From Candidatus Uhrbacteria bacterium (GTDB lineage: Bacteria > Patescibacteriota > Patescibacteriia > SG8-24): a DNA stretch of 21,723 nt. The translations under genes and the position numbers were made by a program. The notes beneath the pieces are model-generated. The model was not told the DNA's origin. It saw nothing but the letters and a program-made list of their open reading frames with translations, and searched no databases. The stretch is taken from the NCBI GenBank assembly GCA_016205965.1, contig JACQSM010000051.1:1-21723 (forward strand), in the 5' to 3' direction. This document shows, in pieces, positions 8,013-15,227 of the stretch. Each line of letters starts with the position of its first letter. Within the stretch, counting starts at the first letter, position 1.

Positions 8013-8977
8013 TGCCCCCGCTTCTTATGCCCGTTCGCGGCCAGACATCCGGTTTCACCATGATGGAAGCGCTCATGACCATCGGCATTGCAGCCATGCT
8101 TCTGGCCGTTTTTACCGCCCTGCTCACGGTCACGATCGTCTTGCGCCGCGCCCAAAACGGGCTCGTGGCCGCCAATTTCATTCAAGAAGAGCTCGACACG
8201 CTCCGCACGCTGCCGTTTGCCGAGCTGTTAACCAGGACCGACGGCAATTTTCTCGGCGTCGCCATGACCAGGGGGCCGTGGAAGGTCGCGGCCGATGCCA
8301 CGGCCCCGAGCAGCCCCAACGCCTACGTCATGGAAAGCGCCCAGTCCGCCGTCATCGAAGAGACCGGCCTGGCCGTCCTGCCCGGAAATTACCGCGAGGA
8401 TTTCACCTTCTCGGCCAAGATCAAAGTCATGCCGTCGCCGCCGGCAGGCTGGGGCGCCGGCATCGCTTTCCGATATCGCGACGCCGAAAACCATTACCGT
8501 TTCCGGTTCAGCTCCGGCGGTATCGCCCTCGATCGCGTGCTGCAAGGAACCAAAACGACCATCTGGACGCAGAGCGCGACCTATAACGCCGATACCTGGT
8601 ACACCCTCGAAGTCGTCGCCGCCGGCGCCAATCTCACGCTCAAGAAGAACGGCGCCACCTTGGCCACGGTCATCGACGGCAGCTTTACGAGAGGCGACCT
8701 GGCCCTGATGGCGATCAACGGCGCGCTGATCCATGCCGACGACGCCGCCGTCACGGCCGGCGCGACGACGACGTGGAATTTCAACGCCGAGGCCGTGAAC
8801 GCCGTGCCGACCGATTGGCAGCGCATGAGCGTCGCCAACCTGCCCTCCGGCGTCGGCAAATTGACGATCGCGAATTATCTCGGCAACACCAACGTCAAAA
8901 ACGTCACGGCCAAGGTTCAGTGGACCGAGCTCGGGATCATGCGCACGGCCAGCTCGGCCACCCTGATCGCCAAATAA
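8012..8977 (+). CDS. PilV-like minor pilin with concanavalin/LamG-like insert
   Basis: The 321-residue product starts with a type III signal: SGFTMMEA, with cleavage predicted after Gly14, mature Phe1 and Glu5, then a hydrophobic helix (about 19-45). The segments up to about residue 85 and from about 255 to the end (VPTDWQRMSV..., LPSGVGKLTI, VKNVTAKVQW, ATLIAK) look like the two halves of a PilV-type pseudopilin. Between them, residues about 88-245 resemble a concanavalin A-like, LamG/DUF1080-type beta-sandwich: GAGIAFRYRDAENHYRF, DTWYTLEVVAAG and LKKNGATL are typical strand motifs. Such folds often bind glycans, so a tip adhesin is plausible but inferred. The chosen ATG overlaps the pilC stop (TGATG); ATG 8027 is an alternative. 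No membrane segment other than the pilin helix is seen. Confidence 0.82.
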   Translation: MPPLLMPVRGQTSGFTMMEALMTIGIAAMLLAVFTALLTVTIVLRRAQNGLVAANFIQEELDTLRTLPFAELLTRTDGNFLGVAMTRGPWKVAADATAPSSPNAYVMESAQSAVIEETGLAVLPGNYREDFTFSAKIKVMPSPPAGWGAGIAFRYRDAENHYRFRFSSGGIALDRVLQGTKTTIWTQSATYNADTWYTLEVVAAGANLTLKKNGATLATVIDGSFTRGDLALMAINGALIHADDAAVTAGATTTWNFNAEAVNAVPTDWQRMSVANLPSGVGKLTIANYLGNTNVKNVTAKVQWTELGIMRTASSATLIAK

Positions 8978-8983
8978 CCGCAT

Positions 8984-9592
8984 ATGGAATTCCCGCAGCA
9001 TAACCGCCGAAAGCGCGACCAGGCCGCGGCGTCGGATCGGGCCGGTTTTTCGCTCATGGAGACGCTCACGGTCATCGGCGTCATGAGCGTCGTCATGATG
9101 ATGGTCGGCCAAATTTTTACGGCCGGCTACGACGTCTATGCGAAACAGACCGCCCGGACCGAGAATGAGAGCGGCGCGGTCGTGGCCGGCAAGGCGATCG
9201 CCGACCTGTCGCGAGGCGCTTCCGAAATCGTCGCTTCCTCGACCGTTGACGGTACGTCCTATACGACCTCGGACGAGGTGCTGGTGCTCAAAATGCCGGC
9301 TATCGACGGCTCCAACAACATCGTCGTCGCCAGTTACGACTACGTCGCCTTCGCCCGAAGCCCGACCGATGCGACCAAAATCCTGGTCCACACGCAAGCG
9401 GCGGCCGGCAGCAAGCGCAGGACCGGCAGCCGCCTGGTCACCGCCTATAACGACGTGCTAAAATTCCGCTACAACCGGGCCGATCCGGCGCTGGCCGGCC
9501 GCGTCCAAGTGTACATCGTCAACCGGCAAACGAAGCGCGCGACGGCGGTGACGACCAAATCATGGACGGCGATCTTCTTGAGAAACCGTTAA
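8984..9592 (+). CDS. PilW/PulJ-like minor pilin
   Basis: The 202-residue product has a 20-residue basic leader and the prepilin motif AGFSLMETL, with predicted cleavage after Gly21, mature Phe1 and Glu5, followed by a hydrophobic helix to about residue 47. The remainder (SGAVVAGKAIADLSRGASEI, then beta-rich sequence to FRYNRADPALAG and VQVYIVNRQTKR) matches the layout of PilW/PulJ-type pseudopilins. Such proteins form the initiating tip complex with PilV- and PilX-type subunits, its neighbours here. It starts six bases after the previous stop with no ribosome binding site. Assignment to the exact minor-pilin class is by size, order and general look. Confidence 0.8.
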   Translation: MEFPQHNRRKRDQAAASDRAGFSLMETLTVIGVMSVVMMMVGQIFTAGYDVYAKQTARTENESGAVVAGKAIADLSRGASEIVASSTVDGTSYTTSDEVLVLKMPAIDGSNNIVVASYDYVAFARSPTDATKILVHTQAAAGSKRRTGSRLVTAYNDVLKFRYNRADPALAGRVQVYIVNRQTKRATAVTTKSWTAIFLRNR

Positions 9593-9602
9593 CGCAACCG
9601 TT

Positions 9603-10916
9603 ATGCGCGCCAACCGCGGCTTCGCCCTCGTTTCGACCACGCTGATCCTGGCCCTGCTCTTCGCCTTCACCATGATCTTCGTCGATTCGGCCCTCTCGAG
9701 CCGCCGGGCCGCCCGCGTGTATCAGAGCGGGCTCTCGGCGCTTCAGATCGCCGAAGCCGGGATCAACCATGCGCTGGCCTGCCTCAATGCCACGTCCGGA
9801 ACGAATTGCGGCGGCACCTACGGCTCGAGTTATGCCGGCCAGACGGATGTAACCTTCGGCGGCGGCAAATTCACTCTGACCTTGGCCGCCTCCGGATCCG
9901 ACAAGGAGATCACCTCGGTCGGCACGGCCGCCAGCTCGGCCGTGGCCACGGTAAAAGCAGCCGCGACCATCGATCCGCCGACGGACGAACCGGCCTTCAA
10001 TTACGCGCTCCAAGCCGGCAACGACGGCGCCCATCTCGAAAACAACGCCGAAATCAAGGGCACGCTCTACTCCGGCGGCAACGTCGAATGCACCTCGACC
10101 AATGCCAGAATCGACGGTGATGTCTACGTCTCTCTGGCCGGCGGCAAAATCGACGCGTGCCGGGTGAAATTTAACGGCCACGCCGACAAGATCTTGAACT
10201 CGGAAATTGACGTGGATGCGTACTATGTGAATGACCCGGCCGATATCGCCGGCACCGATGTCGACGGAACCAAGCATCCGGGCAGCGCGACGCCGGCGGC
10301 CCAAGCCTTGCCGACGGTCAGCCTCGACTTCTGGCGCCAAACGGCCGAAGACGGCGGCACCATCACCGGCGATTACGCGCCGGCCGATAACAGCTCGCTC
10401 GGCCCCAAAAAAATCATCGGCAATCTGACACTGGGCCAGAATGTCGATCTCACGGTGACCGGCGCCATCTGGGTCGTGGGCGACATCATCACCGAAAACA
10501 ACTCCTCGCTGACCCTCGATTCGGCTTTCGGCGCCTACAGTACCGCGATCTTGGCCGATGATCCCGCTAACACCGCTACCAAGGGCAAGATCACCATCGT
10601 CAACAACACCGCCATCAGCGGCAGCGGCAATTCCAAGAGCCACATCATGCTCATCACTTCGAACACCTCGCTCAGCGACACTAATCCGGCGCTCTCGGTC
10701 GCCAATAACGCTTCCGGGGCCATCTTCTACGCCATCGACGGCACCCTTCGCCTCCAAAACAACGGCGGAGCGAAATCGATGGCGGCCAAGCGGCTGTTCA
10801 TCGACCAGAACGCCGAAGTCGAATACAAGGCGAGCGAACTTTCCGACCTCAACTTCTCCGGCGGACCGCCTGGCAGCTGGAAAATAAAGGAAGGGTCCTG
10901 GCGGGAAGCGAAATAA
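9603..10916 (+). CDS. PilX-like minor pilin with long beta-helix-like body
   Basis: The 437-residue product begins RGFALVSTTLILALLFAF, a PilX-like N terminus with cleavage possible after Gly6; the usual Glu5 is replaced by Ser. The membrane helix spans about 7-29, and the helical spine continues to about residue 62. Residues about 130-200 and 265-420 are rich in short N-, D- and G-containing strands (HLENNAEIKGTLYSGGN, LTLGQNVDLTVTGAIWVVGD, KGKITIVNNTAISGSG) suggestive of a right-handed beta-helix, as in bactofilin-like or adhesin folds. Four cysteines (60, 69, 162, 186) could form two disulfides. It is the third minor pilin gene, ten bases after the second. A surface-exposed tip or adhesin role is inferred. 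Confidence 0.75.
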   Translation: MRANRGFALVSTTLILALLFAFTMIFVDSALSSRRAARVYQSGLSALQIAEAGINHALACLNATSGTNCGGTYGSSYAGQTDVTFGGGKFTLTLAASGSDKEITSVGTAASSAVATVKAAATIDPPTDEPAFNYALQAGNDGAHLENNAEIKGTLYSGGNVECTSTNARIDGDVYVSLAGGKIDACRVKFNGHADKILNSEIDVDAYYVNDPADIAGTDVDGTKHPGSATPAAQALPTVSLDFWRQTAEDGGTITGDYAPADNSSLGPKKIIGNLTLGQNVDLTVTGAIWVVGDIITENNSSLTLDSAFGAYSTAILADDPANTATKGKITIVNNTAISGSGNSKSHIMLITSNTSLSDTNPALSVANNASGAIFYAIDGTLRLQNNGGAKSMAAKRLFIDQNAEVEYKASELSDLNFSGGPPGSWKIKEGSWREAK

Positions 10917-10922
10917 ACCGGC

Positions 10923-10952
10923 ATGACGCCGGCCGGCCGAGTGGTGTATACT
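10923..10952 (+). promoter_or_regulatory. candidate internal promoter for pilMNO
   Basis: ATGACG (10923-10928, four of six matches) and TATACT (10947-10952, five of six) lie 18 bases apart in the 55-bp gap after the PilX-like gene. A start about 12 bases upstream of the pilM ATG at 10972 is predicted. The operon may therefore have a second transcription start dividing the pilin part from the alignment complex. Confidence 0.5.
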
Positions 10953-10971
10953 GAAGCCGAAAATACCCGGC

Positions 10972-12144
10972 ATGGCATTCCTCAATCCCCTTTCCAATAC
11001 CTTCGGGCTCGATATCGGCGACCGCTCCTTCAAGCTGGTCCAGCTTAAGAAAATGCGAGGCGGCCCGAAGCCCTATCGCCTGATTGCCTGGAACGAAGTG
11101 GCCGTGCCCGAGGGCATTCTCGAACGCGGCGAGATCGTCAACGTGGAGAAGGCGGCCGAATACGTGCGCAAACTGATGGCCGGCGCCAAGGGCAAACTCT
11201 CCGGCAAAGCGGTGGTCGCCTGTCTGCCGGAGCCGCGCACGTTCATCAAGATCATCCAGGTCGACGACGTCGCGGATGTCAACGCTCTCAAGAAGGCCGT
11301 GCTGAACGACATCGAGCAGAACATCCCCTTGCCCAAGGACGAAATCTATTTCGACTGGCAGGTAGCCGATGAGCCGGGCGCCGCCGCCGAAGCCGCGGCC
11401 GCTCCGGCTGAAACCGAGACGGATGCGCCGGAACCGCCGGCGCCGGCTGAGGAAAAAAAAGCCAGGCGCGTCATGATCGGCGCGGCCCCGAAAGTTCTGG
11501 TCGATGCCTACGTCGCCATGCTCGAACAGGCCGGTTTGGCGCCGATCGCTCTCGAGATCGAAGCCATGTCCCTGACCCGAACGCTGATCGCGGATGACGA
11601 CATCGATCTTGAACCCGTCGGCATCCTCGACATCGGCGCGACCCGTTCGTCGCTGGCCATCTACGACCAAGGCGTCCTCCAGATGACGATCAGCATACCG
11701 GTCTCCGGCAACGAAATCACCAAAGCCATCGCCGCCGCGTTGAACCTCGATTTCGAAGACGCCGAGCTTCTCAAAATCGAATGCGGCCTCGACGCCGGGC
11801 GCTGCGAGGACAAAATGTGGAAGATCCTGTTGCCGCTCGTCGACGACATGACCGACAAGATCCATAACGCCCTGCGTTTTTATAAAATCGGGTTCCCTTC
11901 CGGGAAAAAAATCGAAAAACTCCACCTATGCGGCGGCGGCGCCGGCTTCCGCGATATCGATAACGTCCTCTCGCGGAAGCTGACCATCAAGGTTCGGCGC
12001 GGCAACGCCTTGGTCAACCTGGCGCCGAAATTTCCGGCCGGTTTTCCACAAGAAGATCATCTCTCGTACGCGACGGCCATCGGCCTGGCGATGCGCGCCG
12101 TCGACGAGGGCGAGAAACGCAAAAGCTCGTTCAAGATCGAATGA
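10972..12144 (+). CDS. pilM: PilM, actin-like protein of the pilus alignment complex
   Basis: The 390-residue cytoplasmic protein has an FtsA/actin-type fold and links the pilus motor to the membrane proteins PilN and PilO. Nucleotide-binding motifs are FGLDIGDRSFKLVQL (11-25), ILDIGATRSSLAIY (218-231) and the adenosine loop LCGGGAGF (319-326). An alanine-, proline- and glutamate-rich linker of about 33 residues (133-165) interrupts the region before RRVMIGAAPKVLVDAYV; it looks disordered. It lies one base upstream of pilN, which carries the peptide that binds PilM. The start ATG at 10972 is directly preceded by a candidate promoter rather than by a ribosome binding site. Confidence 0.94.
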   Translation: MAFLNPLSNTFGLDIGDRSFKLVQLKKMRGGPKPYRLIAWNEVAVPEGILERGEIVNVEKAAEYVRKLMAGAKGKLSGKAVVACLPEPRTFIKIIQVDDVADVNALKKAVLNDIEQNIPLPKDEIYFDWQVADEPGAAAEAAAAPAETETDAPEPPAPAEEKKARRVMIGAAPKVLVDAYVAMLEQAGLAPIALEIEAMSLTRTLIADDDIDLEPVGILDIGATRSSLAIYDQGVLQMTISIPVSGNEITKAIAAALNLDFEDAELLKIECGLDAGRCEDKMWKILLPLVDDMTDKIHNALRFYKIGFPSGKKIEKLHLCGGGAGFRDIDNVLSRKLTIKVRRGNALVNLAPKFPAGFPQEDHLSYATAIGLAMRAVDEGEKRKSSFKIE

Positions 12145-12145
12145 T

Positions 12146-12715
12146 ATGCTTAGGATCACGCTCAACCTGCTGCCGCCGCAAAAAAAGGAAGCCCTGCGCC
12201 AGGGCTTCGTGCTGGCGTACGCGCAGACGATGGTCCTCCTTTTCGGCTTGGTCGTCGTACTGATCGCGACGGCTCTCATACCGGTCAGGCTGATGCTCAA
12301 GTCCGATTTTGACGAGCTTTCGAAACAGAACGCTCCCGAAACCGACGAATTCGCCATTTCCATGGCCGAGATCCGCGATATCAACTCTTTCCTCCGGCGG
12401 GTCGACGGCTTGCAGACCGCATTCGTTCCCTGGGCTTCGGTCCTCAAGGGCATTACCGAGTCGGCTCCGGCCGGCATCCAGCTTGAGAATATCCGCGTTG
12501 CCGGCGCGAACCTGGTGGTCATCTCGGGTACGGCCGGCACCAGGGACGCGCTGCTGGCCTTCGAAGCCGAGCTTTCAAAGTCGCCTTTTCTGTCGAAGAT
12601 CGAATCGCCGCTTTCGAATATTCTTCAACGCCAGAACTTCAAGTTTGAAATCCAGGCGATAGCCGAACTCGCCGGCGGCGGCAGTCAGCCGGCGGCGGAC
12701 TCGGAAAAGAAATAA
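12146..12715 (+). CDS. pilN: PilN, inner-membrane alignment protein
   Basis: The 189-residue bitopic protein has the N-terminal cytoplasmic peptide ITLNLLPPQKKE (4-15), equivalent to the INLLP motif known to dock into PilM. A single membrane helix (about 26-48) follows, then a periplasmic-side coiled region and a small alpha/beta domain (about 85-175; GIQLENIRVAGANLVVISG). With PilO it forms the heterodimer that aligns the pilus machine. It starts one base after the pilM stop and is 13 bases upstream of pilO. The C-terminal tail is short and polar. Confidence 0.88.
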   Translation: MLRITLNLLPPQKKEALRQGFVLAYAQTMVLLFGLVVVLIATALIPVRLMLKSDFDELSKQNAPETDEFAISMAEIRDINSFLRRVDGLQTAFVPWASVLKGITESAPAGIQLENIRVAGANLVVISGTAGTRDALLAFEAELSKSPFLSKIESPLSNILQRQNFKFEIQAIAELAGGGSQPAADSEKK

Positions 12716-12728
12716 GTCGCGGACGGCC

Positions 12729-13310
12729 ATGAAGCTTCGACATAAAATTTTCACCACCATCGGCATTCTCGGCGCCGCCGCGCTCATCATCTTGGGCGTT
12801 ATCGTCTATCCGTCGGCCAAAGCGATCGACGATCTCGCCAAAGGCATCAGCGCTCAAAAACTCACCATCGAGGAACGCTACCTCCGGCTGCAGCAGATCA
12901 GGAGCTCGCTCAAGGGTCTCGGGGATGCCCGGCAAAAAACGGCCGCGCTGGCCGGCCTGGCGGTGCACGAAGGACGCGAGCTGGATTTCATCAATGCGCT
13001 GGAGGCGGCCGCGGCCGAAGCCGGAGTCGAACAAGACATCAACCTTGAAACCGCCAATCAGAAGGACCTGTCGAAGTGGGAGCGTGAAATTCCCCTGACC
13101 CTGAAAGTCAGCGGTCCTTATCCCTCTCTCTTGCGCTATCTCTCGGAACTCGAACGATTGCCGTACATGGTCAACGTCCGGTCTCTGCAGCTGGAAACCG
13201 CCACCGAAAGCAGAACGTCCAACCCCCGCGGGATCGTCGACATGCGCATCCAGGCAATGGTGTACCGGCTGTCGAAGAATGCGCCGGAGTTCCTGAATCC
13301 AGCGCCGTAA
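12729..13310 (+). CDS. pilO: PilO-like inner-membrane alignment protein
   Basis: The 193-residue product has one membrane helix (about 8-28), a coiled-coil segment (about 30-70) and a ferredoxin-like domain (about 80-185) with the typical PilO stretch VSGPYPSLLRYLSELERLPY (126-145). It is the expected partner of PilN. Only a weak GGA lies upstream of the ATG. Order M-N-O and the family pattern make the assignment firm, although sequence conservation in this family is low. Confidence 0.85.
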   Translation: MKLRHKIFTTIGILGAAALIILGVIVYPSAKAIDDLAKGISAQKLTIEERYLRLQQIRSSLKGLGDARQKTAALAGLAVHEGRELDFINALEAAAAEAGVEQDINLETANQKDLSKWEREIPLTLKVSGPYPSLLRYLSELERLPYMVNVRSLQLETATESRTSNPRGIVDMRIQAMVYRLSKNAPEFLNPAP

Positions 13311-13332
13311 AACCGGACTTTTTTTCCGCCTT

Positions 13333-13632
13333 ATGACCCGTCCGAAATTCACTCTGCGCATGATCACGACGGCGGTGACGCTCGGCGCCTTCATCCTGTC
13401 GGCAAGCATGTTGGCGATGACCAGCGTGTTCGTCGCTCTCGCCCTCAAGCAGGCGGCGTCGACGCCCGAAGGAGCCCAGCCCGGCAGGACCGAGTCGGTC
13501 AACATGATCTTGCTCGAGAAAACTCTCGAAGCCTTCAAAAAAAAGACTTCCGCGCCGGCGATCGGCGGCACCATCAGCAACCCTTTCGCGACTCCGGCTC
13601 CGGCAGCTCCTCCCGTAACGCCGGTGCAATAG
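13333..13632 (+). CDS. small membrane protein in the pilP position
   Basis: This 99-residue product has one membrane helix (about 11-38), an extracytoplasmic segment with an amphipathic stretch (NMILLEKTLEAFKKKT, 57-72) and an Ala/Pro-rich end containing NPF (83-85). In classical pilus operons pilP follows pilO, and PilP/GspC-type proteins carry a short D/N-P-F motif; this protein lacks the lipobox and beta-domain of PilP. It may be a reduced PilP analogue, but the similarity is limited to place, topology and the NPF motif. It is 22 bases after pilO, has no clear ribosome binding site, and is the last gene before the operon terminator. Confidence 0.65.
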   Translation: MTRPKFTLRMITTAVTLGAFILSASMLAMTSVFVALALKQAASTPEGAQPGRTESVNMILLEKTLEAFKKKTSAPAIGGTISNPFATPAPAAPPVTPVQ

Positions 13633-13638
13633 TTACCT

Positions 13639-13661
13639 CCGCGGGTCCTGCCGCGGTTTTT
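13639..13661 (+). terminator. intrinsic terminator of the pilus operon
   Basis: A 6-bp stem of CCGCGG (13639-13644 with 13651-13656) around a GTCCTG loop is followed immediately by five T residues (13657-13661). It begins six bases after the last pilus-operon stop. Confidence 0.75.
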
Positions 13662-13663
13662 AC

Positions 13664-13702
13664 CCCACCAGTGCTCGGCCTAAGGGCCTGCGCGCTGGCG
13701 GG
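13664..13702. other. long hairpin in a convergent intergenic region
   Basis: Bases 13664-13674 pair with 13692-13702 with one mismatch and one wobble pair, and an inner GGCC/GGCC stem (13677-13680 with 13685-13688) closes a TAAG loop. It lies between two terminator-like hairpins and has no T-run of its own. It may be part of a structured RNA or a spacer element between the convergent pilus and nifS units. Confidence 0.5.
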
Positions 13703-13711
13703 TCCCCCAAA

Positions 13712-13726
13712 CCGCGTCACCCGCGG
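13712..13726 (-). terminator. weak terminator-like hairpin after nifS
   Basis: A 5-bp CCGCG/CGCGG stem (13712-13716 with 13722-13726) with a five-base loop is followed on the minus strand by TTT and then a G run. It lies six bases past the nifS stop. The short T-run makes termination uncertain. Confidence 0.35.
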
Positions 13727-13731
13727 GTACA

Positions 13732-14892
13732 TTATTGCCGCACCAGCTTCTTTGTTTGTGCTGCCAATGTCCTGATCTCTTGTTCAGTCGTAAACCTGCC
13801 GAAAGAGATGCGGATGCCGCCTTTTTCGAAAAACTTTCTGTCGGGTAACGCGGCGAGAGCGGAGGAGTTTTTGCGGCTGCCGGCGTCGCAGGCCGAACCG
13901 GCCGAGACGGCCATGCCGGCGACGTCGAACTTCATCGCCATGACGTCGCCGTTTTCGCGGCCGGACACGAAGACGGTGCCGGGTAGCTGACGCCCGTCGT
14001 CGCCGAACACTTCGAGACCGGAGATGGCCCGCAACTCCCGGACGAGTCCGGCGCGAAGTGCGGCCGTTCTTTCACGGTCGGTTTCGCGTTCGACCAGTAG
14101 CAGATCCGCCGCCCGGCCCAGACCGACGATGCCGGCGACGTTTTCGGTGCCGGAACGCCTGCCGGATTCTTGCCCGCCGCCGGTGATCAGGGGCGCGAAA
14201 GGCGTGCCCCTTTTGAGATACAGCGCGCCGACGCCCTTGGGGCCGTACATTTTGTGGGCCGACAGCGACAAGGCGTCGATGCCGTGCTGCCGAGGCAGGA
14301 CCGGCTGGGTCGACATCGCCTGCACCGCGTCGCAGACGAAGAGAAGCGGCGGATCCTTGGGGCCGCGCTTTGCTCGAGCGGCGGCAACGACGCCGCCGAT
14401 CTCGGCGATCGGCTGAATCGAGCCGAGCACGTTGTTGGCCCACATGACGCAGACGATGATCGTGTCGGGGGTGATGGCTTTGGCGATATCCTCGGGACTG
14501 ACGCGGCCGTCGGCATCGACGGGGACGTTATCGATAGCGATGCCGTACTCCCGCAGCTGCGCCAAGGTCGCGGATACCGATGAATGTTCGATCGCGCCGG
14601 CGGCGATGCGGAGGCGCTTCTCGGGACGCGAGGCGCGCGCGGCGCGGACGATTCCGTCAAGCGCGGCGACGTTGCTCTCGGTCGCGCCTGACGTAAAGAT
14701 GACCTCGGTTTCATCGACGTCCAAAAGTTCGGCGACGCTTTGGCGGGCCCGGTCGATTTTTTCCCGCAGCATCCGGCCCGAGGCATGGAGCGATGAAGGA
14801 TTGCCGGCGGTCATCGCCGCCTGATCCATGGCTTCTTTGACGCGAGGATCGAGCGGCGTCGAGGCGGCGTAGTCGAAATAAAGACGGGACAT
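13732..14892 (-). CDS. nifS: cysteine desulfurase (NifS/IscS family)
   Basis: The 386-residue PLP enzyme takes sulfur from cysteine as an enzyme-bound persulfide for iron-sulfur clusters or tRNA thiolation. Visible features are His103 (AIEHSS), Asp188 (VCDAVQA), the PLP lysine in SAHKMYGPKG (Lys214) and the persulfide cysteine in AGSACDAGS (Cys335), with the RISFGRFTT block near the C terminus. The usual NNE motif reads NNVLG here, partly SufS-like. The ATG at 14892 aligns with the family start (YFDYAAST); the frame reaches a TTG at 14910, which would overlap nfu. It begins one base after the nfu stop, so the two are co-transcribed. It converges with the pilus operon. Confidence 0.94.
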   Translation of the reverse strand: MSRLYFDYAASTPLDPRVKEAMDQAAMTAGNPSSLHASGRMLREKIDRARQSVAELLDVDETEVIFTSGATESNVAALDGIVRAARASRPEKRLRIAAGAIEHSSVSATLAQLREYGIAIDNVPVDADGRVSPEDIAKAITPDTIIVCVMWANNVLGSIQPIAEIGGVVAAARAKRGPKDPPLLFVCDAVQAMSTQPVLPRQHGIDALSLSAHKMYGPKGVGALYLKRGTPFAPLITGGGQESGRRSGTENVAGIVGLGRAADLLLVERETDRERTAALRAGLVRELRAISGLEVFGDDGRQLPGTVFVSGRENGDVMAMKFDVAGMAVSAGSACDAGSRKNSSALAALPDRKFFEKGGIRISFGRFTTEQEIRTLAAQTKKLVRQ

Positions 14893-14893
14893 A

Positions 14894-15124
14894 TCATTTG
14901 ACCGACTCAACTCTTAAAACGCCGGGCACTTTTTCTTTTAGAACTTTCTCGATGCCGAACTTCAACGTAACGGCGGAAAATCCGCAGTGCCCGCAAGCGC
15001 CCCGAAGCCTGACCTTGACCACGCCATCCTCGAAGCCGACGACTTCAACATCGCCGCCGTCGCGTTTGAGCGCCGGGCGGATCTCGTCGAGGGCGGTGTC
15101 GAGGGTTTGGAGGGTGGGTTCCAT
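14894..15124 (-). CDS. NifU C-terminal-domain iron-sulfur scaffold (Nfu type)
   Basis: The 76-residue protein is a stand-alone NifU C-terminal domain that assembles and passes on an iron-sulfur cluster as a dimer. The CGHC ligand pair (Cys44, Cys47) lies in RGACGHCGFSAVTLKFGIE (41-59), the family signature. There is no extra N-terminal scaffold domain. It precedes nifS by one base. Its ATG is only ten bases downstream of a good -10, so the message would be practically leaderless. The divergent neighbour is rpmA. Confidence 0.92.
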   Translation of the reverse strand: MEPTLQTLDTALDEIRPALKRDGGDVEVVGFEDGVVKVRLRGACGHCGFSAVTLKFGIEKVLKEKVPGVLRVESVK

Positions 15125-15134
15125 AGAGTCAAAA

Positions 15135-15164
15135 ACTATAGCCGTTTAAGCGGGTTCGAGTCAA
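15135..15164 (-). promoter_or_regulatory. promoter of nfu-nifS
   Basis: Reading the minus strand, TTGACT (15164-15159) and TATAGT (15140-15135) are 18 bases apart, five of six matches each. The predicted start lies three to five bases before the nfu ATG. Confidence 0.75.
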
Positions 15165-15167
15165 CCC

Positions 15168-15196
15168 TTGACACCTTCGGCCTCCTGCCTTATACT
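15168..15196 (+). promoter_or_regulatory. near-consensus promoter of rpmA
   Basis: TTGACA (15168-15173) and TATACT (15191-15196) are exactly 17 bases apart, the best sigma-70-type promoter in the window. The -35 is only three bases from the -35 of the divergent nfu promoter. A leader of about 25 AT-rich bases without a Shine-Dalgarno precedes the ATG. Confidence 0.88.
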
Positions 15197-15227
15197 CGCT
15201 TTATCCAAGTTTCTCATTATTTAGCAT

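Noticed and set aside
9585..9604. Direct repeat AACCGTTA spanning the stop of one minor pilin and the start of the next
   Set aside because: Eight bases once repeated is too short for a recombination or insertion footprint; no other copies were seen.
9519..11033. 504-codon minus-strand frame opposite the PilX-like gene
   Set aside because: It overlaps three plus-strand genes in an operon with consistent spacing and has no recognisable motif.
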